From contig NC_051433.1 in the NCBI RefSeq assembly GCF_001649575.2, positions 30,568,208-30,632,207 of the forward strand: DNA of 64,000 bases. The letters run 5' to 3'. A program made the translations under genes and the position numbers. Source of the stretch: Kryptolebias marmoratus. Lineage: Eukaryota; Chordata; Actinopteri; Cyprinodontiformes; Rivulidae. This document shows positions 24,107 to 39,400 of this stretch, piece by piece; the stretch's first letter is position 1, and the number at the start of each line of letters is the position of its first letter. Under the pieces are notes generated by a model. The model was given only the letters and a program-made list of their open reading frames with translations, ran no database searches and had not been told where the DNA came from.

Positions 24107-24489
24107 TAACGATTTATAATGCTATGTTCAAGTGCTGTGATAAATTCGCCATAAAAACGCGAGCAATTTACGTGAAAATAAACTTTTAATTAAATTAAAA
24201 TATATTTTTTAACGCTATAATCAAAATATGTTTGATAAAAGTCACATATTTATTAAAAACTAATTAAGAAAAAGGAATACATTTTAACTGCTATATATAC
24301 CGTTGTTTTTGTTTATATGAAACTTACTATTTACGAGTGAAAGTGAATGCATCTTGAGTTTAGCTACAATATACGTCATCAGTATGCGCCATAAACGGGT
24401 GAAAGGTGTCGAGCGGTGTTTGGGAGTTTTTTAAATAGACTTTGTAAACCAAGAATAGTTTTTTATTTGTTTGTTTTGTTAGAAGAAAG

Positions 24490-27400
24490 ATGAATATGAC
24501 TAGATTTCTTGTCTCGTTGGGAAAGCGGACTCTCCTTTGCTATGCGAGGCATGTCGGTGTTTCGCAGCGAAGGTGCATCAAAACTCATTCAAGAAACCTC
24601 GCCTACGCCAAGGATTTGTTCCTCGGGCAGGTGAATAAGGTAAGTGAACACAACTAAAAACCTCAGTTTAGTGTTTACTAACAGTGAAAATTAGAAAGGT
24701 TTCATTTTAAATTGCACCAAAAATGTTTCTTTTGATATTTCTCCCAAAACCAAACCTGTCCCCAAGAAAATAATTTTAAAAGACAAGAAATTGTACAAAC
24801 ATCCAGGCTTTAAACGCAGACAACACAGATAATGTAATCAAAATTATTTAAGTAGAAATATAAAGCTGCATTTGTTTTTGGGTGACCAGACGTCCCCGGC
24901 TAAAGTTGTCCCCGGAAATCTCCCCTATCTTAGCGTTTTATGAATGAGAAGAAATGTGTGTAGACTGTTATTACGGAAGCCGGGTAGAAAGCGCGAATGA
25001 GCCGAGCTTCGTTAAATAATAAAGGCCAGAGCACAGGGGAGAGAGAGAAATCCCAACAGGATGATTAAAAACTCCTTGATTTGGTACAATGGATACAGTG
25101 TCAACAAGGGTTCATCTAAAATAAGATGTTTTAAAATTTATTGGTGACCTTTACTTTATATTTTCAGAGCTAATTATGAGTTGCTAGTTTATTTTTTGTG
25201 GTTTGTTAACATTTACTTTCAGGTTTAAGTGTGTTTGTCTGCTCAGTTTGGACAAATGAAAGTCTCAGAGGAAGCTGAATGGGACAAAAACTGAGGATGA
25301 TGAGGAGGGAGAGATAATCATCTGGTTAAATGTGTATTTCTTCTGTTCTATGAGCTTTTAGCTCCAAATAAAAAGTTTTTTTTTTTTTTTTGCTAAATGT
25401 AGGATATTTGGCATTTCATCAGCTGAATAAAATAGTTAAATAATTTTTTTAAAAGTTTTTATTTCTAAGATTATACTGGGATGACTTCAGTTTCTAATGT
25501 AAAACTAATGAACTTCTCAAGAGAATCTGTTTGTCAGAGTTCTCTGTTGTTATTCATTGGCTTGGAAGTGAGACGTGTGTTGGTGCTTTGTTTGCACTTT
25601 TTCATTTATGTTCATTTACTTTATTTGTAAATGTGACTTAAATTAGGTGCAATCAATTAGTATTTATTTTAATTGTAGTTTTGTTTTAAAAAGTGTGGCG
25701 TGGGCGGTCTGTGCAAAGTTACAAAAATTGGGAGGTGCACGATCACGTGACGTGACACTGCGCAGGGCCTTCGTCATTTTTTATTTCCATGTGTTGTTTT
25801 CACATTTTTCCGTCTCCTCTTTTTACTTTAGATGGATTTTAATTAGACTTCCAGGAATAAATTATTAGATGTACATCTACGACTGATTAACTTTTTGGGC
25901 CAACCCAATTCAAAATAGCTGGCACAGCCAACTGACCTTAGAAAACACAAAATGGCTCTTATACAGTCATTTTCATAAATACAGAGCTAAACTTTAGTGT
26001 GGTTGTAGTTGAGAAATATTCACAACCCATATTTGAAGTGTTACTCTTTGCAAGATCGTTCCTAAAAACGTTATCATTAAGCTGTTGGAGTAAACCTTGT
26101 TTTTTGTCAGCAAAACATCCTTTGAATCATTGCATCATTCTGTGTCAACTACAGAGGCTGTGGTGGTGAATACAGTCACACACGTTTGATTGCAGTAGTC
26201 CTTCATTTCTTCTAAAAGAACTACTTTGTTTTGTCCTGCAGACTGAGGTCTTCCCTTATCCAGAAATTAGAAATGAAGAGCTGGAGGAGATCAAGCAGTT
26301 TGTAGCACCAGTGGAGAAATTCTTCAGTGAGGAAGGTAAGCACAGAGAGGTGAAATCTATGTTAGGAGTCTGTTAGCTCAGATGTATTTCATAAGCTGAG
26401 AGATGTGTTCATTGTTTTTAGTTGACTCTGCAAAGATTGATCAGGAAGCTAAAATATCACCAGAGACTTTGAATGGCCTTAAAGAGCTTGGCCTGTTTGG
26501 GATCATGATTCCTGAGGAATATGGTGAGATTAAAGGAATGCTTTAATATGTTAAATGCTAAGCTTTTATGTGAAGTCCTGCCTATAGTTATCAGCTTGTT
26601 TTGGGCTAATTGTCCCTGTCTCTTTTTGTGTCTCAGGGGGTCTTGGACTCACCCACACCATGTATGCACGATTAAATGAGATCATTGCATTAGACGGATC
26701 TATAGCTGTAACTCTGGCTGCACATCAAGCCATTGGGCTGAAGGTAGAAGTTAAACACTGAAGCAAGTGGTCTGTGTTGGGTAACACTGGGAAAGAAAGT
26801 TGTTGGAGTTTTACTCTGCAAAGATGTGTTTTATTGCAACAACTTTGATGAGGATGTTAATGTGGTGTTTCAGGGCATTCTGATTGCTGGGAATGAAGCT
26901 CAGAAGAAGAAATATCTTCCCAAACTGGCATCAGGAGAACACATTGCAGCCTTCTGTTTGACAGAGGCAGGAAGGTAAGAAAACTAAAAACTTGCCAAAC
27001 ATTCGATTTAAAGTTGGAACTGATCTTTACCAGGCGGCCATCTTGACACTTTTTGGGATTGGACCCACTGATTGCTGATGTCCTGACCCGCTACCAGTCA
27101 GGATTGTGACCCACTGATAACCAGCTGCAAGAACAAACAGCACACCTTCCCTATCTACCTGCAACACCTCCATATAAAATCTATCTAACATCTCCACCTT
27201 AAATTCCCCACTTAGAAACAGTTCAGGTCAGGCCCAGTTGATACACCTAACCATGGAAAACCCAGAACCAATAACTTCAGTAAAAAGTATTATGTACTTA
27301 GTCAGTGTAACTTGAGAGTCATTTGGGTATTGTTCTTACTTATGTTGGTAAACAAATCAAAAAGATTTATTAAGGTCCTCAATAAATCTCTGAGCCTCGG

Positions 27401-30400
27401 CCACCGAGCTGACGTCAGTCTGTGTGCTGCGGGGTCTGGCTGGGTACAACAGGGAGGGTTTCAGTTCCAGCTGGTATAAATATGACATTACAGATCTATT
27501 TTCCTTCCATTTGCTCACCACTTTAGGGGGTAATCTTCGTAGATCCTGAACAAGATGTTTTGATATTTTAGATCGCCCCTCTTCCTGGCCTCCCGAACAA
27601 CAAGCTCCTACTGCAATGAGCACGATCTTACTCCGGGGCAGAGGGAAAAGTGTCATGACCAAACATCCCCCAGTAGTTGAGGAAAAAAGAGACTGGGTTG
27701 TAGACCTTCAATTGCTTCAGGTCTACCGACTAGCCGGACGTTGCTTCTGCCTCTCCCCTCCAGCTCAGTTAGCCGAGCCTTAAATTTCTCACTTCCTGTG
27801 ACTGCTCTCCACCTTTCTCCAAGCACTGATGAGTAGACTCTGTGTTTTCCCCCAGCAATGTCGAAAGCTGATCGTGGCTTATTACAATCTCTTAGATTAC
27901 ATTGAATTTGTCGTTGACCTCTTTAAAGGATGTTTTCAGCTCAGACCTATGCTTGGCTAATGAGGCTACGAGGTCGGCCCTGCTGATGGTAGCTTCAGAC
28001 TTTGCTTTTTTGCCCATTTTGGAAGGTTTAAGCAGCATAATGAAGTTAAAATGTTACTACATAAAAGCAGCAAACACTTCGGTGACGGATGTCCGACTTG
28101 GATAAAATGGAATTAGATAAGATAGAATTTGGGGAGCTCAAAGATGGCATGACTTTACTCCATGCTCGTCCTCTGTCAGGTATCTGACGGCTGAAATTCA
28201 GATACTGCTCAGCAGCTGGAGATAGCTTTTTAGGCCTGACATGTTTTGTTTAGTCTTCCATTTTTCTTTCTTCTTTTCTTTGTAATGTGTCCTCACGAGT
28301 TTTCAAAGCACACTGTGTGGATTCTGCCCAGGTTTGATTAGTTATTTACCTGTATTTAAAGTGTTCAGTAATGTGAGCTTAGGAGACATGACATGATAAT
28401 AAAGTTGACTTCATGTTGAATCCTTTCAGTGGAAGTGATGCAGCTTCCATTCAGACCCGTGCAACTCTTTCTGAAGATGGAAAACATTATCTGCTCAATG
28501 GCTCCAAGGTAAGAGGAATCAAATTCACACGTTTCCCTTGACTCGGTATTCTCCATAAAAATGTCACTTTCTTTGACAGATATGGATCTCAAATGGAGGA
28601 ATGGCAGATATTATGACAGTATTTGCCCGGACAGAAGTCGAAGTAGATGGTGTGAAGAAAGATAAGATTTCTGCTTTTATTGTGGAGAGGGCTTTTGGTG
28701 GTGTCACCAGCGGCAAACCTGAGGACAAACTGGGCATCCGGGGTTCCTATAGTAAGACTTTCATGCAAACTTTAACATGGTTCAGGCAGAATTTGTGCCT
28801 TTTTCATTCTTAATTATACAACCACAAATCAGAATTAGCATTGACTTTATTGCACTCATGTTTTGTCTTAACAGCTTGATTTATTATTCTTCATATGCAT
28901 CCATTCCTGTGTACAGATTTGAAACACATTTAAAAAAGTTTTAATTTGTGAAATTGATGTCTAGTAAAAAGGTTTAAAATATGTTATTTGAAATGAGGGA
29001 TATCAGGTGATTGAGGCTTTAATACACGAGGAAAACAAACTGTTTTAGAAACAGTGTTCATCAAAAACAGGCAAAGATGATCACATTTGTTACTTTAAAG
29101 TCAACATTATTGTTAAAATGTTTAAAAACTGGAGAAAGTTCAGTGCATAAAGGAGAAGTGTGCAAACCTAAGCTGAACTGCTGTGATCTCTCAGGAAGAA
29201 CTCTTATTCATTAATCACACGGACAGAGGAATACTTTGAGATATTTTGTCAAGGTCTACAATATACACGTTCAAACTTTATTTTACAAAAAAAGCCTTAC
29301 GTTAACCTTTTCTAGAGGCGGATATAACTTCTGTGTGCTCAGAGGCATGTTTGGTGGACCATCACACAGTAAAAACACAAATTGTAGTCAGATGAAATAG
29401 GATTTTAGATTTATTCATTTATTTTAGGAAAAGGAATTGATGTGTTTTGAACGGAAGAGGAAAAACTGCATCCAGGCTTGTTGCCAGCAGCAAGTCCAAA
29501 AGTCTGGCTGGTCTGGGGTTGGATCAGTCTTCTTAGCAAAGTTCATTTATCCTTCTGTGATGGCAGCATTAATGCAGTCAAGTCCAACAGAAATTATAGA
29601 GCAACACAGGTTAACTTCAACACCACTTCTTTACTCTTCACCAAGTCTCTTCATATTACAGAAACTGTTGCAGGACTGGAATGCTGTAAATGATAAATAC
29701 AATTAACAATCAAAGGAAGCTGATGAGACAAATTCTGAAATGTTTTTGGCTGGTCTGACTCTAAAGTTGATCTGAAACTTTCTGTTTTTCAGCTTGTGAA
29801 TTGTCCTTTGACAACGTTCCAGTTCCGGTGGAGAACGTAATCGGAGAAGTAGGAGGTGGATTCAAGGTAAACTATAACCAGAACAGGATTGAGTGTTTGG
29901 ACAAATAAACTGACCTTTAAAGTCCACTGGCAGTAGATTTATTTTTTTATTTTTTGTTTCCTAAAGACAATATGTTTGTACTTTATTTTGGAAAGTTTAA
30001 CTTTCCTTTTTAAGAGTTTTGACCTTTTAAATGTACAATCCAAATCCAATTTAAAAAACTTGTGTTAAGAAAAATATTTGTTCTGAAAAGATCACAGGAG
30101 TCACCGTCCATTGTAATGGCAGCTACATAATTAAAAAACTAAGAATAGAAGGAACAAAACTACTTTGTAATGGCTCTTAATTTGAAATATTGATTCTGAC
30201 ATCATTTTAAGATCAACCAAGACATAATTAAAGACAAATAATGCAGCTTTGCCCTGTGGTTACACCTTTTTGATATCCTGATTTATGAGATAATTAACAA
30301 ATACAATATAATAAAGTAGCCCACAGTCTTTACAAACAACCAGAAAAATTGTACTGCAGAGAGTTTTTCCTCACAAATGAACCATGTAGGCTGAAAAGCC

Positions 30401-33400
30401 TCATCATCTCATCATGTTACTGCAGCTGGTTTAAAATCAACTCTCAGCTGACACAGGCTGCTTATTAAATGAAACAAATATACTTGTTTTAATTGTACCA
30501 TTATCAGCTGCCACTTATCATCAGGAAAATGAGTTGTTTCAGTTGTTCCTGCAATTTCAAACATTCAAAAATATCCTGATAGAAGTTAACTAACATCCTC
30601 AGCTTGTAGCTCTTAATATTAACCCAGAGCCTGTTGCACAGATCTGGTTAACTTCTTGTCAAAAACACTTTGACACACGTGCACATATACCACCAACTGT
30701 TAGATGCTGGGCCAACAAAGATTTTAGCCTGTAGCAGGTTGTTATAACTGTGTAAAGTTTTGATAAACCTTCTGTTTGACAGATTGCTATGAGCATCTTG
30801 AATTCTGGGAGGTTCAGTATGGGCAGCTCCTGCGCTGGAATGATCAAAAAGCTGATCGGTATGATTTGATACTTTATTCATGCTTATGGCTGTGGTTTTG
30901 TAATACATCTTGAGTTCATTATTTTTTCTTTCTGTCTTTCTGTAGAGCTTACCTCTGAGTACGCTGCAACCAGGAAACAGTTCAACAAAAGCCTGAGTGA
31001 ATTTGGTTTGATTCAAGTACAGTCAAATTTTCCTTCTGTGACATTTAGTGACTGCTCAGTGTGTTCAGAAGTGAGTGAATACCTTATTTATCCTTTTACT
31101 GTAGGAGAAGTTTGCACTGATGGCAATTAATGCTTATGTGATGGAGAGCATGGCATACCTGACAGCAGGGATGATGGACAGACCAGGAGTTCCAGATTGT
31201 TCTCTAGAGGCTGCAATGGTCAAGGTTGGGCAGCTTGGTCATCTCTCTTTGATTAAAAGCAGTATGAAACCATCTTCCTCACCGTACAGTATGCTTTATC
31301 TGTCTTCTGTGCAGGTGTTCAGCTCAGAGGGAGGCTGGATTTGTTGTAGTGAGGCTCTGCAGGTCCTAGGAGGGCTGGGCTATACCAAGAACTATCCCTT
31401 TGAGCGCTATGTCAGAGACTGTCGCATCCTGCCCATCTTTGAGGTAAAACCAAGCTTTAGCTGTCAAACCCAGTATTAGCTCTCATTCTGACATTTAGTT
31501 GGTACAGCTGTCAAACTAAGCTTTAGTTGTTGAACCAAGAATTAACTCTCAAACCAAAAAATACTTGTAAAAACTGGGAATTAGCTGTCAAACCGAGTAT
31601 TGGCCCTTTAACCGATATTTAGTTGTCAATCCAAGATTTATCTCCCAAACCGAGAATTGGCTGTCAAACCTTCTGAGTACACATCTTCACTTTTGTGTCA
31701 TTTATCGAAAAGACATTTTTCAAGACGATGTAAATTGAAATGCCACTTTGCAAACTGAAACAGTGCTCTTATGTTCTTATTTTTCTTCTTGCACATATAA
31801 AACTAGAAGCACTCGGAGAGAGCAAATATCCGCCCAGGTCATAGGGTCATTAAGAAACTGTAAGATCTGAATTGATTGGGATCACCACCAAAACGTAATC
31901 ACTTGTTATTTTTTTAAAAACGCCAACATTTCCTGAAAATGTAATCAAAATCTGTTTATTTGTTTTAAAGTAATCTTGCTAACAGACAGGCAGATGGACA
32001 AACCAACCAGCACTGTTAAAACATAACCTACTTGGCAGAGGAAATGCTGTACAAGAAATCCCAAAATAATCATTAAAATAAAACAGAATGATATATTAAA
32101 CTATAAAACAAGACTACATAATGGCATAAATATTGGATTACTTAAAAAGCCCAAAGCATTAATTGCAGTGAAGGAACATGGATAATAAATGTACCTTAAA
32201 CTGCCTGTCAAAGGAGAGGCACACTTAATTGACAATGGAGGGCTGGTCCACGGTTTGGGGGCAGCTGCACCAAAGGTACAATCTCCCTTAATTATTCATC
32301 TAGAACTTGGAACTTCCAAAAGTTCTAAAAGTTCTAGATTTTAATAAGTGAGGAGAAGTTCAGATATGTGTTCTGGAGTTAGACTGTGTGATACGTCATA
32401 AACAGACTTTTAAAAGCAGCTCTAACAGGAAGCGAGTGAAGAGACGGACGCAGGAGCAATGCAAGCTGTTTTAGATGCAGAGTTCTAAGGGTGGGACAAG
32501 AGTTAGACTGATGCCAAAATAAAGAGTTACAGCACTCTAACCTGGAGGTTATTAATGCTAAAAAACTGTCTTCATGTTGTTGTTACAGAGAATGGGTTTG
32601 ATCTTAGAAATATTTCTGTGTTGTCGAAAGCAGCTCTTTAAACTAATAATCAAACTCCTAGATTCTTGTCACGGGACTGAAACTTAAAAGATAAATGTGC
32701 TAGAGATCTGCTAGGTTTACGTTAAAGCTGAACTGAAATCAAATCTCAAAACAAAGACATTTCATAAATGCTATTTAGTCAAACACGTCCACACAACATT
32801 CCAGGGACCAATTTTTCTGACTGGAAACTTAAATAACTTGTATTTCAGTCAATAATTTCCGAAGTAGGTGATTTGTGAGGTGGAGCTGCCCTCCTGGGTT
32901 CATGACGAGCGCTGTGCCCCAAACGGACATGAACACCACTACTGTCCGGTTGTTTACTAGTGGAAATGGAAGAAGAAGCCTTTTTTTAATACAAAGAAAT
33001 GCTGAAAGACATTGTGGGAGTAATGGATTTACAACCAGACCAGTGTGAACCTGAACTGACGGCTGGATCTCAGGAATCAGATGAAAACTCTTTACATTCT
33101 GATTCTGATGATCATCAGGACTGTTATAACTGACAAAACAACATGCATAATGACCGAGTTGGGAACGTGGAACGGTGAGAACCGATTCTCCCAGATCGTT
33201 GTCATGACATCAGTACACAACACTGCAAATCAGTAACACCGGCAGGAGAGAGCTAACATTGTTAACTTGAAGCTATGCCGCTTCTAACTGGACGCTTACT
33301 CGTTGAAAACGTGAGCACACTTCAGAGTAGAGTTCATGACCTCTCACACCAGAGTAAACTAATCAGCAGCAGTTTCAGACTATGACATTTGTTTAATCAC

Positions 33401-36400
33401 ACATGGATTGTTTATATTTTTTCATCAATAACAAACTGCTGTGAATCACAAACTGATCTCAGGCTGTCGGCCTGTAAGCAGCTCAGACCTGTAAGCAGCA
33501 CGCGTTCACGTCATGTTTGAAGTCAAACTTCCTGTTTCTCGTCTCCTTCTCTGTGGTGATGTTCTCCTCCACACTTGACTTTCTTTAAAATTAAAAATAG
33601 TTAGTAAAAGGTCCTGTTTTTTTGGCATGAAGCCAGTCCACCACAGTAACGAGGGTCAGAGCGGTGCTTCTCTTTGAAGTGGTCCAAACCCAAGTTCTGA
33701 TAGTAATTCTCACATCGGAACTGATGGATCCATATCCGAGGAAGGTTTTTATGTTTCGAGAAGCCAAAAAAGAAAACTCCTGTGGTATTTTCGGGCCGGT
33801 TCAAACAATTAATTCCAACTCACTGAACCATATTGTACTGGTATTCATCCACTCACTGATGAATGGCTGAATGCTGTGAACCTCAGCAGCTCTGTGGACG
33901 TCACACATCAGAAGGTTCAAAGAAAAGGTCGAAAACACCCATGTTTTTTACGTTGTTCGGTATTAAAAAAAAAAAAAGTAGTGTAATTTTGTATTTATTT
34001 TTTAGTTTATTTTACAATAAGCATATTTTATGGTTTTCTTTCAATTGATGTTGGCTTCAAAACACTTCAGTGTTTGGAGGACCAAAAATCAGCAATTCAG
34101 ACTTAGGAGCATTTAACTGAAGTCTAGCCATCCAGTATTTCTCCTCTTTAATCCAACCTGTCAAAAATGATGGAATCACCACTTTTGAAAAATCTTCTTT
34201 CAGTTGTTGAGTTTGTATTTTAAAAATGACAAACGGGCCACAAAACCATAATTTTATTACAATTACAATTTTCTGGCATTCAGAAAGAAAAAAAAATGTT
34301 GTTGTCTGTGACAATTGCTCAGTTTTGTTCAAGCAGAGAAACAAAAATATGGAATCACTGAATTCTGAGGAAAAAATCATGGAATCACTCTGTAATTTGT
34401 CTGCATCAAATGAAATCTGTTTATTAATCTTTAGTCAGAAAGAGTGCTCACACCTTGGAGAGCTGTTGCACAAACTTCTTCTCTTCAAGGAAATGTTGCT
34501 AAAGATGTTGGTTGTTCCCAGTCTGCTGTGTCTAAAATGTAGACTAAGTACAAACAAAATGGTATGGTCATAAAGGGGAAGTACACTGGTGGATCAAGGA
34601 AGACATCAAAGCATCAAGATGGAAAACTTATAACAATAAATATTGAAAACATAACAAAACAAATGAGAAACAAGGGGGTGGCAACTGGAGTCCGTCTGAG
34701 ACTGAACTGTAAGAAATTTCCTAAAAGAAATGGGATTTACCTACAGAAAAGTCAAACAGCAGCCATAGTTAAAGAACAAGGTTACAGTCGGCTACAGAAA
34801 TCAATCATAGGCTGTGGGTGACGGGATGAACATGATCTGTACTGATGAGTCTGCATCGGGCTAGGTGATGACTCTGGAACGGGAGTTTGGTTCTGGTCCT
34901 GACATTTATGAAGGTGACTGTCCTCAGGACATATCAAAGGCATGATCTGCAAATAGTCTGCATTTCAGTCCTGTTGAAGATCTCTGGGAACATGTGAAAA
35001 CTAAGGCTCCAAGCTGCAGAGCTGATCTGGTAAAATATCAGCTTTGGATAAACTATTCTTTATTATGATTAGATTAGTTTATCAAACTTAATAATAAACT
35101 TAGTAATTTTCTACATGACAAGAAAAAAGTGTGCTTAATAACGTTTGAGGCACAGTAGCAGAATTTGTTGTGATTTTTTTCACCCACTGCCAAAGAGGAA
35201 GGTGATAATGTTTTTGTCTGTGTGTTTCTGTGTCCTTGGTTTTTGTTACTCTTTTACAACCTTTCCTTGTATAATCTCTTACTTTGTCAGGACCAGTAGT
35301 CTTTATGGGAACCAAAGCCTGGTCCTAATATGGTGGAAGGTCATGTTTGGGTTGGGTTTGAGTTTTAGAGCTAAGGTGTGAATAAATTCCAGCTGGGGTT
35401 TGACATGTACTGGTTATATGGTAATGGTTACGTTTCAAAGGAAGTATTTGTTAGCAACATATCATTCATATTGCTGTGTCTAAATTAACTCCTCAGACTC
35501 TTCCGGTAACTTGAGTTTGTCTGTAACAAACAAACTCGTAACAACATGAGATGATGCTTTCCTACAAGTACGAAAAATGATTCCTCATAAATATTACAGT
35601 CAAACAAAAGCCCTTTATGTATTATGCACTGTAAATGAAAACTAAAAGTACACTGGCTATAATTCTTCTTTTAAATCTGGTATTAAAAAAAGATACGGTT
35701 GCGTTGCTCTGGTTTCCTTTCTTCAACTGTCCACCAGGTGGTGCAGCTGATTTTAGAATCAAATTGAAGCTTTTAATAGTTAGTTTGACAATTATATTTC
35801 TAATCAGGTTATTCATGTTGCATGCTTTTATTGATATAAAATACCAAATATTATGTGTTCTCAAAGTATTCTGTTATTGTGAGGTGAAGACTCTGATATA
35901 ACAGTGTTTTAGAGCTTCAGTGTACTAAAAGTAAATCTGTTTGTTTTCAGGGAACTAATGAGATTCTGAGGATCTATGTTGCTCTCACTGGAATGCAGTA
36001 CGCTGGCAAAGTCCTCTCTGGGAAAATAAAGTATGTATGTTTGTTTTTCTCACCAAGTAAAGGAAAACAACTGATTAATCCTGATCTTAAAACCAGGGGT
36101 GGAAATTAAAAAAATTGTCCCCCAGCCACAGTGGCTGGTGGACAATTTTTTTTACCAGCCACTCAAATATTTTACCAACCACTATTTTTTGTTGTGACAA
36201 AAAGTTATTTCATATGATGATGATGGAGGTGGGTGGAAGCAGTTTTTCAAGCTGACTACTCTTGAAAAACGGCAAATAAAATAGCTTCTCATCACAACAC
36301 CTAATTGGTGTTAGACTGCATGTAATCTGTAGTGGATCGAGTGCATCATATGGGTTTGCAGTGAACTGTTGTAATATTTTTAAGCGGGTTTTCTCGGGTC

Positions 36401-39400
36401 AAATGTTATTTAGATCATTAATTTTCCAACAACAACCAGTTAATTTACCAATAAGTCTGTGTTTATTCCTCTCATCATGGACAACAAGTCCTGTGTATTT
36501 GGAGACATTTGTTCTTTTTTTGCAAAAGTTACCAGGGGGAACCAAATATTTCAGCCGTCTGAAATAATCGGTTCCCCCTCTAAAACACAGGACAAAAATA
36601 ATTTACCNNNNNNNNNNNNNNNNNNNNNNNNNNNNNNNNNNNNNNNNNNNNNNNNNNNNNNNNNNNNNNNNNNNNNNNNNNNNNNNNNNNNNNNNNNNNN
36701 NNNNNNNNNNNNNNNNNNNNNNNNNNNNNNNNNNNNNNNNNNNNNNNNNNNNNNNNNNNNNNNNNNNNNNNNNNNNNNNNNNNNNNNNNNNNNNNNNNNN
36801 NNNNNNNNNNNNNNNNNNNNNNNNNNNNNNNNNNNCAGCGCGGCGGTTACAAGCGTTGAACATGAACGCGGCACAGAGACGCAGGGGGAACCGTATCTGA
36901 CGGGGGAACGCGGCAGCAACTCGAGCACATTGCTGCCCCCTATATGTCAGGAGGACAAATAACACCTTTTCTGTTCAAATTGCCAACCCGCCACAGTGGC
37001 GTGTGTTGATCAAATTCACCCGCCACTTCAAATATTTACCCGCATTTGGCCGGTGGCGGGTGCTAATTTCCACCCCTGATTAAAACATTCATTAAGATAA
37101 TTTTCACCCAAAGTTGGAGCAACGTTGCTTTTGCCCGTGTATTTGTATGTTTTTTGTCTGTAGCATTAACATCACATGAACCAGTGGATGGATTTCATTC
37201 AAACTCTCAAAGTAATCATTGCATGTACATCTACAGCTGGTTAAATTTTGGAATCAACTCCTTTTAAGGTGGCCTCCACATCAAATCAGTCTTCCCAAAC
37301 ACAAAACAGCTGCAGTCATTAGTAGATCAACAACAATAACAATGGTGGTCTGTGCTGCTTACTCTTTTCAATGTTTCAAAGTTCTGCTGGGTCAGCAAAC
37401 AAACTTACTGGCCATTTTAGATGTAAATTTACATGCTTAAGACTGCAGTGTCTGCATGCTTGCATGTCTCGTTGAAATACATAAGAGTTAAAAAACGAGA
37501 TTGTGTGACTCAATGGACAATCAGTTGTCTTGTTGTAGCAGCATGCCTGAGTCATGCACCCGTTACAACTTCACCAGTAAATGCAAAAAATGCGTCTGGA
37601 GTCCTTCCATAGGTGAGTAACCCTACAATATACAGTTTTGCGAGAATTTAGTCAATTTATCAAGAAAAACTACCTTCAAAACATATTAACACATCTTAAA
37701 TCTACTGTGTCCACACTGACACTTTCTAGCTTTGCTTTTTATACAAGAAATGTATGATGTGTCTGTCTAAATGACCCGATTTATGTGAGTAACTGCTGCT
37801 GATGGTGTAGAGTCGTAACAAGAGAATGTTTGTGTTCCAGTGAATGGTGAGAGTCAAACAGAAGGTCCTGATCTGTGTGAGTTGGTTACACAGATCAGGA
37901 CCTTCTGTTTGACCTCCAGGTCTCACTGTCAGTACCTTCACAGTTTCAACATGCACCAACCGCTCCATCAGACAGGCATCCTCTCTGGTGAACCTGATGA
38001 TGTCTGGTGCTTCTTTTTCCTTCGCTTAGATTTTGACACAGATAGTGCCCACATATCTAAACCAGTGGTTCAGTGTTGTTCCCTCAAAGGCCAACACCAA
38101 CACACTTCTCCTCCATTCCTTGGGCATTTTCTCACTCTCAAAAATGCCATTGAATAATCGAGTCAAAAACCTCCCTGCCATCTTTCTTAGACATTTCCAT
38201 CCCTCCACTGGTATGTCATCAGGTCCAACTGCCTTCACCTTCTTCATCCTCTTCAAAGCTGTCTGATCTTCATCCTCACTAAGCTTGTTCACTTCATGGT
38301 GCACAGTTTCTACAATCTATACTCTTCTTTCTCTTTTATTCTCTTTATTTATTAGCTCCACAAAGTACTCCTTACATCTTAATCTTCTATCTTTAACTAG
38401 CCTAACCTGCTGCACATCCTTTCCAGCCTGGTCCCTCTGTCTTGCCAGTCGACAAAAGTCCTTCTCTCCTTCCTTAGTGTCCAGCCTCTTGTCCAACTCT
38501 TCATTCGTCTTCTGTTTTGTCTTTGCTGTCTCCCTCTTTGTCCAACATTGCATCTCCGTATATTCCTCTCTTCAGTCCTCTCACTGTCCCATTTCTTCCT
38601 GGCTAACCTCTTCCTCTGGATAACTTCCTGCACTTCACTATTCCACCACCAGGTCTCCTTCTCATCTTGTCTCTGTCCAGATGACACCAAGTCCCTTCCT
38701 ACCTGTCTCTCTAATCATGGTGCTGTAGTAGCCCAATCATCTGGAAGCTCTTTTTTACCACCCAGAGTCTTTAACAGCTCATTACTGAACTCCTGACAAC
38801 ATTCTTCCTTCCTCACCTTCCACCATTTGGTCTTCTTCTCTGCCTTTACTCTTTTCCTCTTCATCACCACAACAGTCATCCTCCACACCACCATCTGATG
38901 CTGTCTGGCCACACTCTCCCTGCCACAACCATACAGTCCACAATCTCCCTCAGGTCTACCTGCGTACTCCTGCATCCACTCCTATAGGTCACCCTGTGTT
39001 CCTCCCTCTTTTGGTGTTGACTACAGCTATTTCCATCTTCCACCCCCATCTGTCCTTCCTGGTTCCTTTCCTTGACACCAAACCTGCCCATCACCTCCTC
39101 ACCAACATGTCCATTCAGACCTGCTCTGATCACCACTCTCTCCTCCCTGGGAATACTCTCTATCACTTCAGCCAGGTCCTTCCAGAGTTTCTCTTTCTCT
39201 TCTGCATCACATCCAACCTGTGGAGCAGAACCACTGACAACATTCAGCATCAGCCCTTCACCTTCTACCTTCAGACACATCACCCTATCTGACACTCTTT
39301 TCACCTCGACCACATTCCTTGCCAACTCCTCCTTTAGGACCACCTGTACTCTATTTCTCTTCCTATACACACCATGGTAAAACAGCTTAAACCCTGCCTC

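Noticed and set aside
36459..36965. Open frames of 120-167 codons
   Set aside because: Created by the N gap inside a hAT element; the flanking residues match no protein.
37853..37913. microRNA precursor
   Set aside because: A 26-bp perfect stem with a 9-nt loop lacks normal pre-miRNA bulges and length; a fold-back duplication explains it better.
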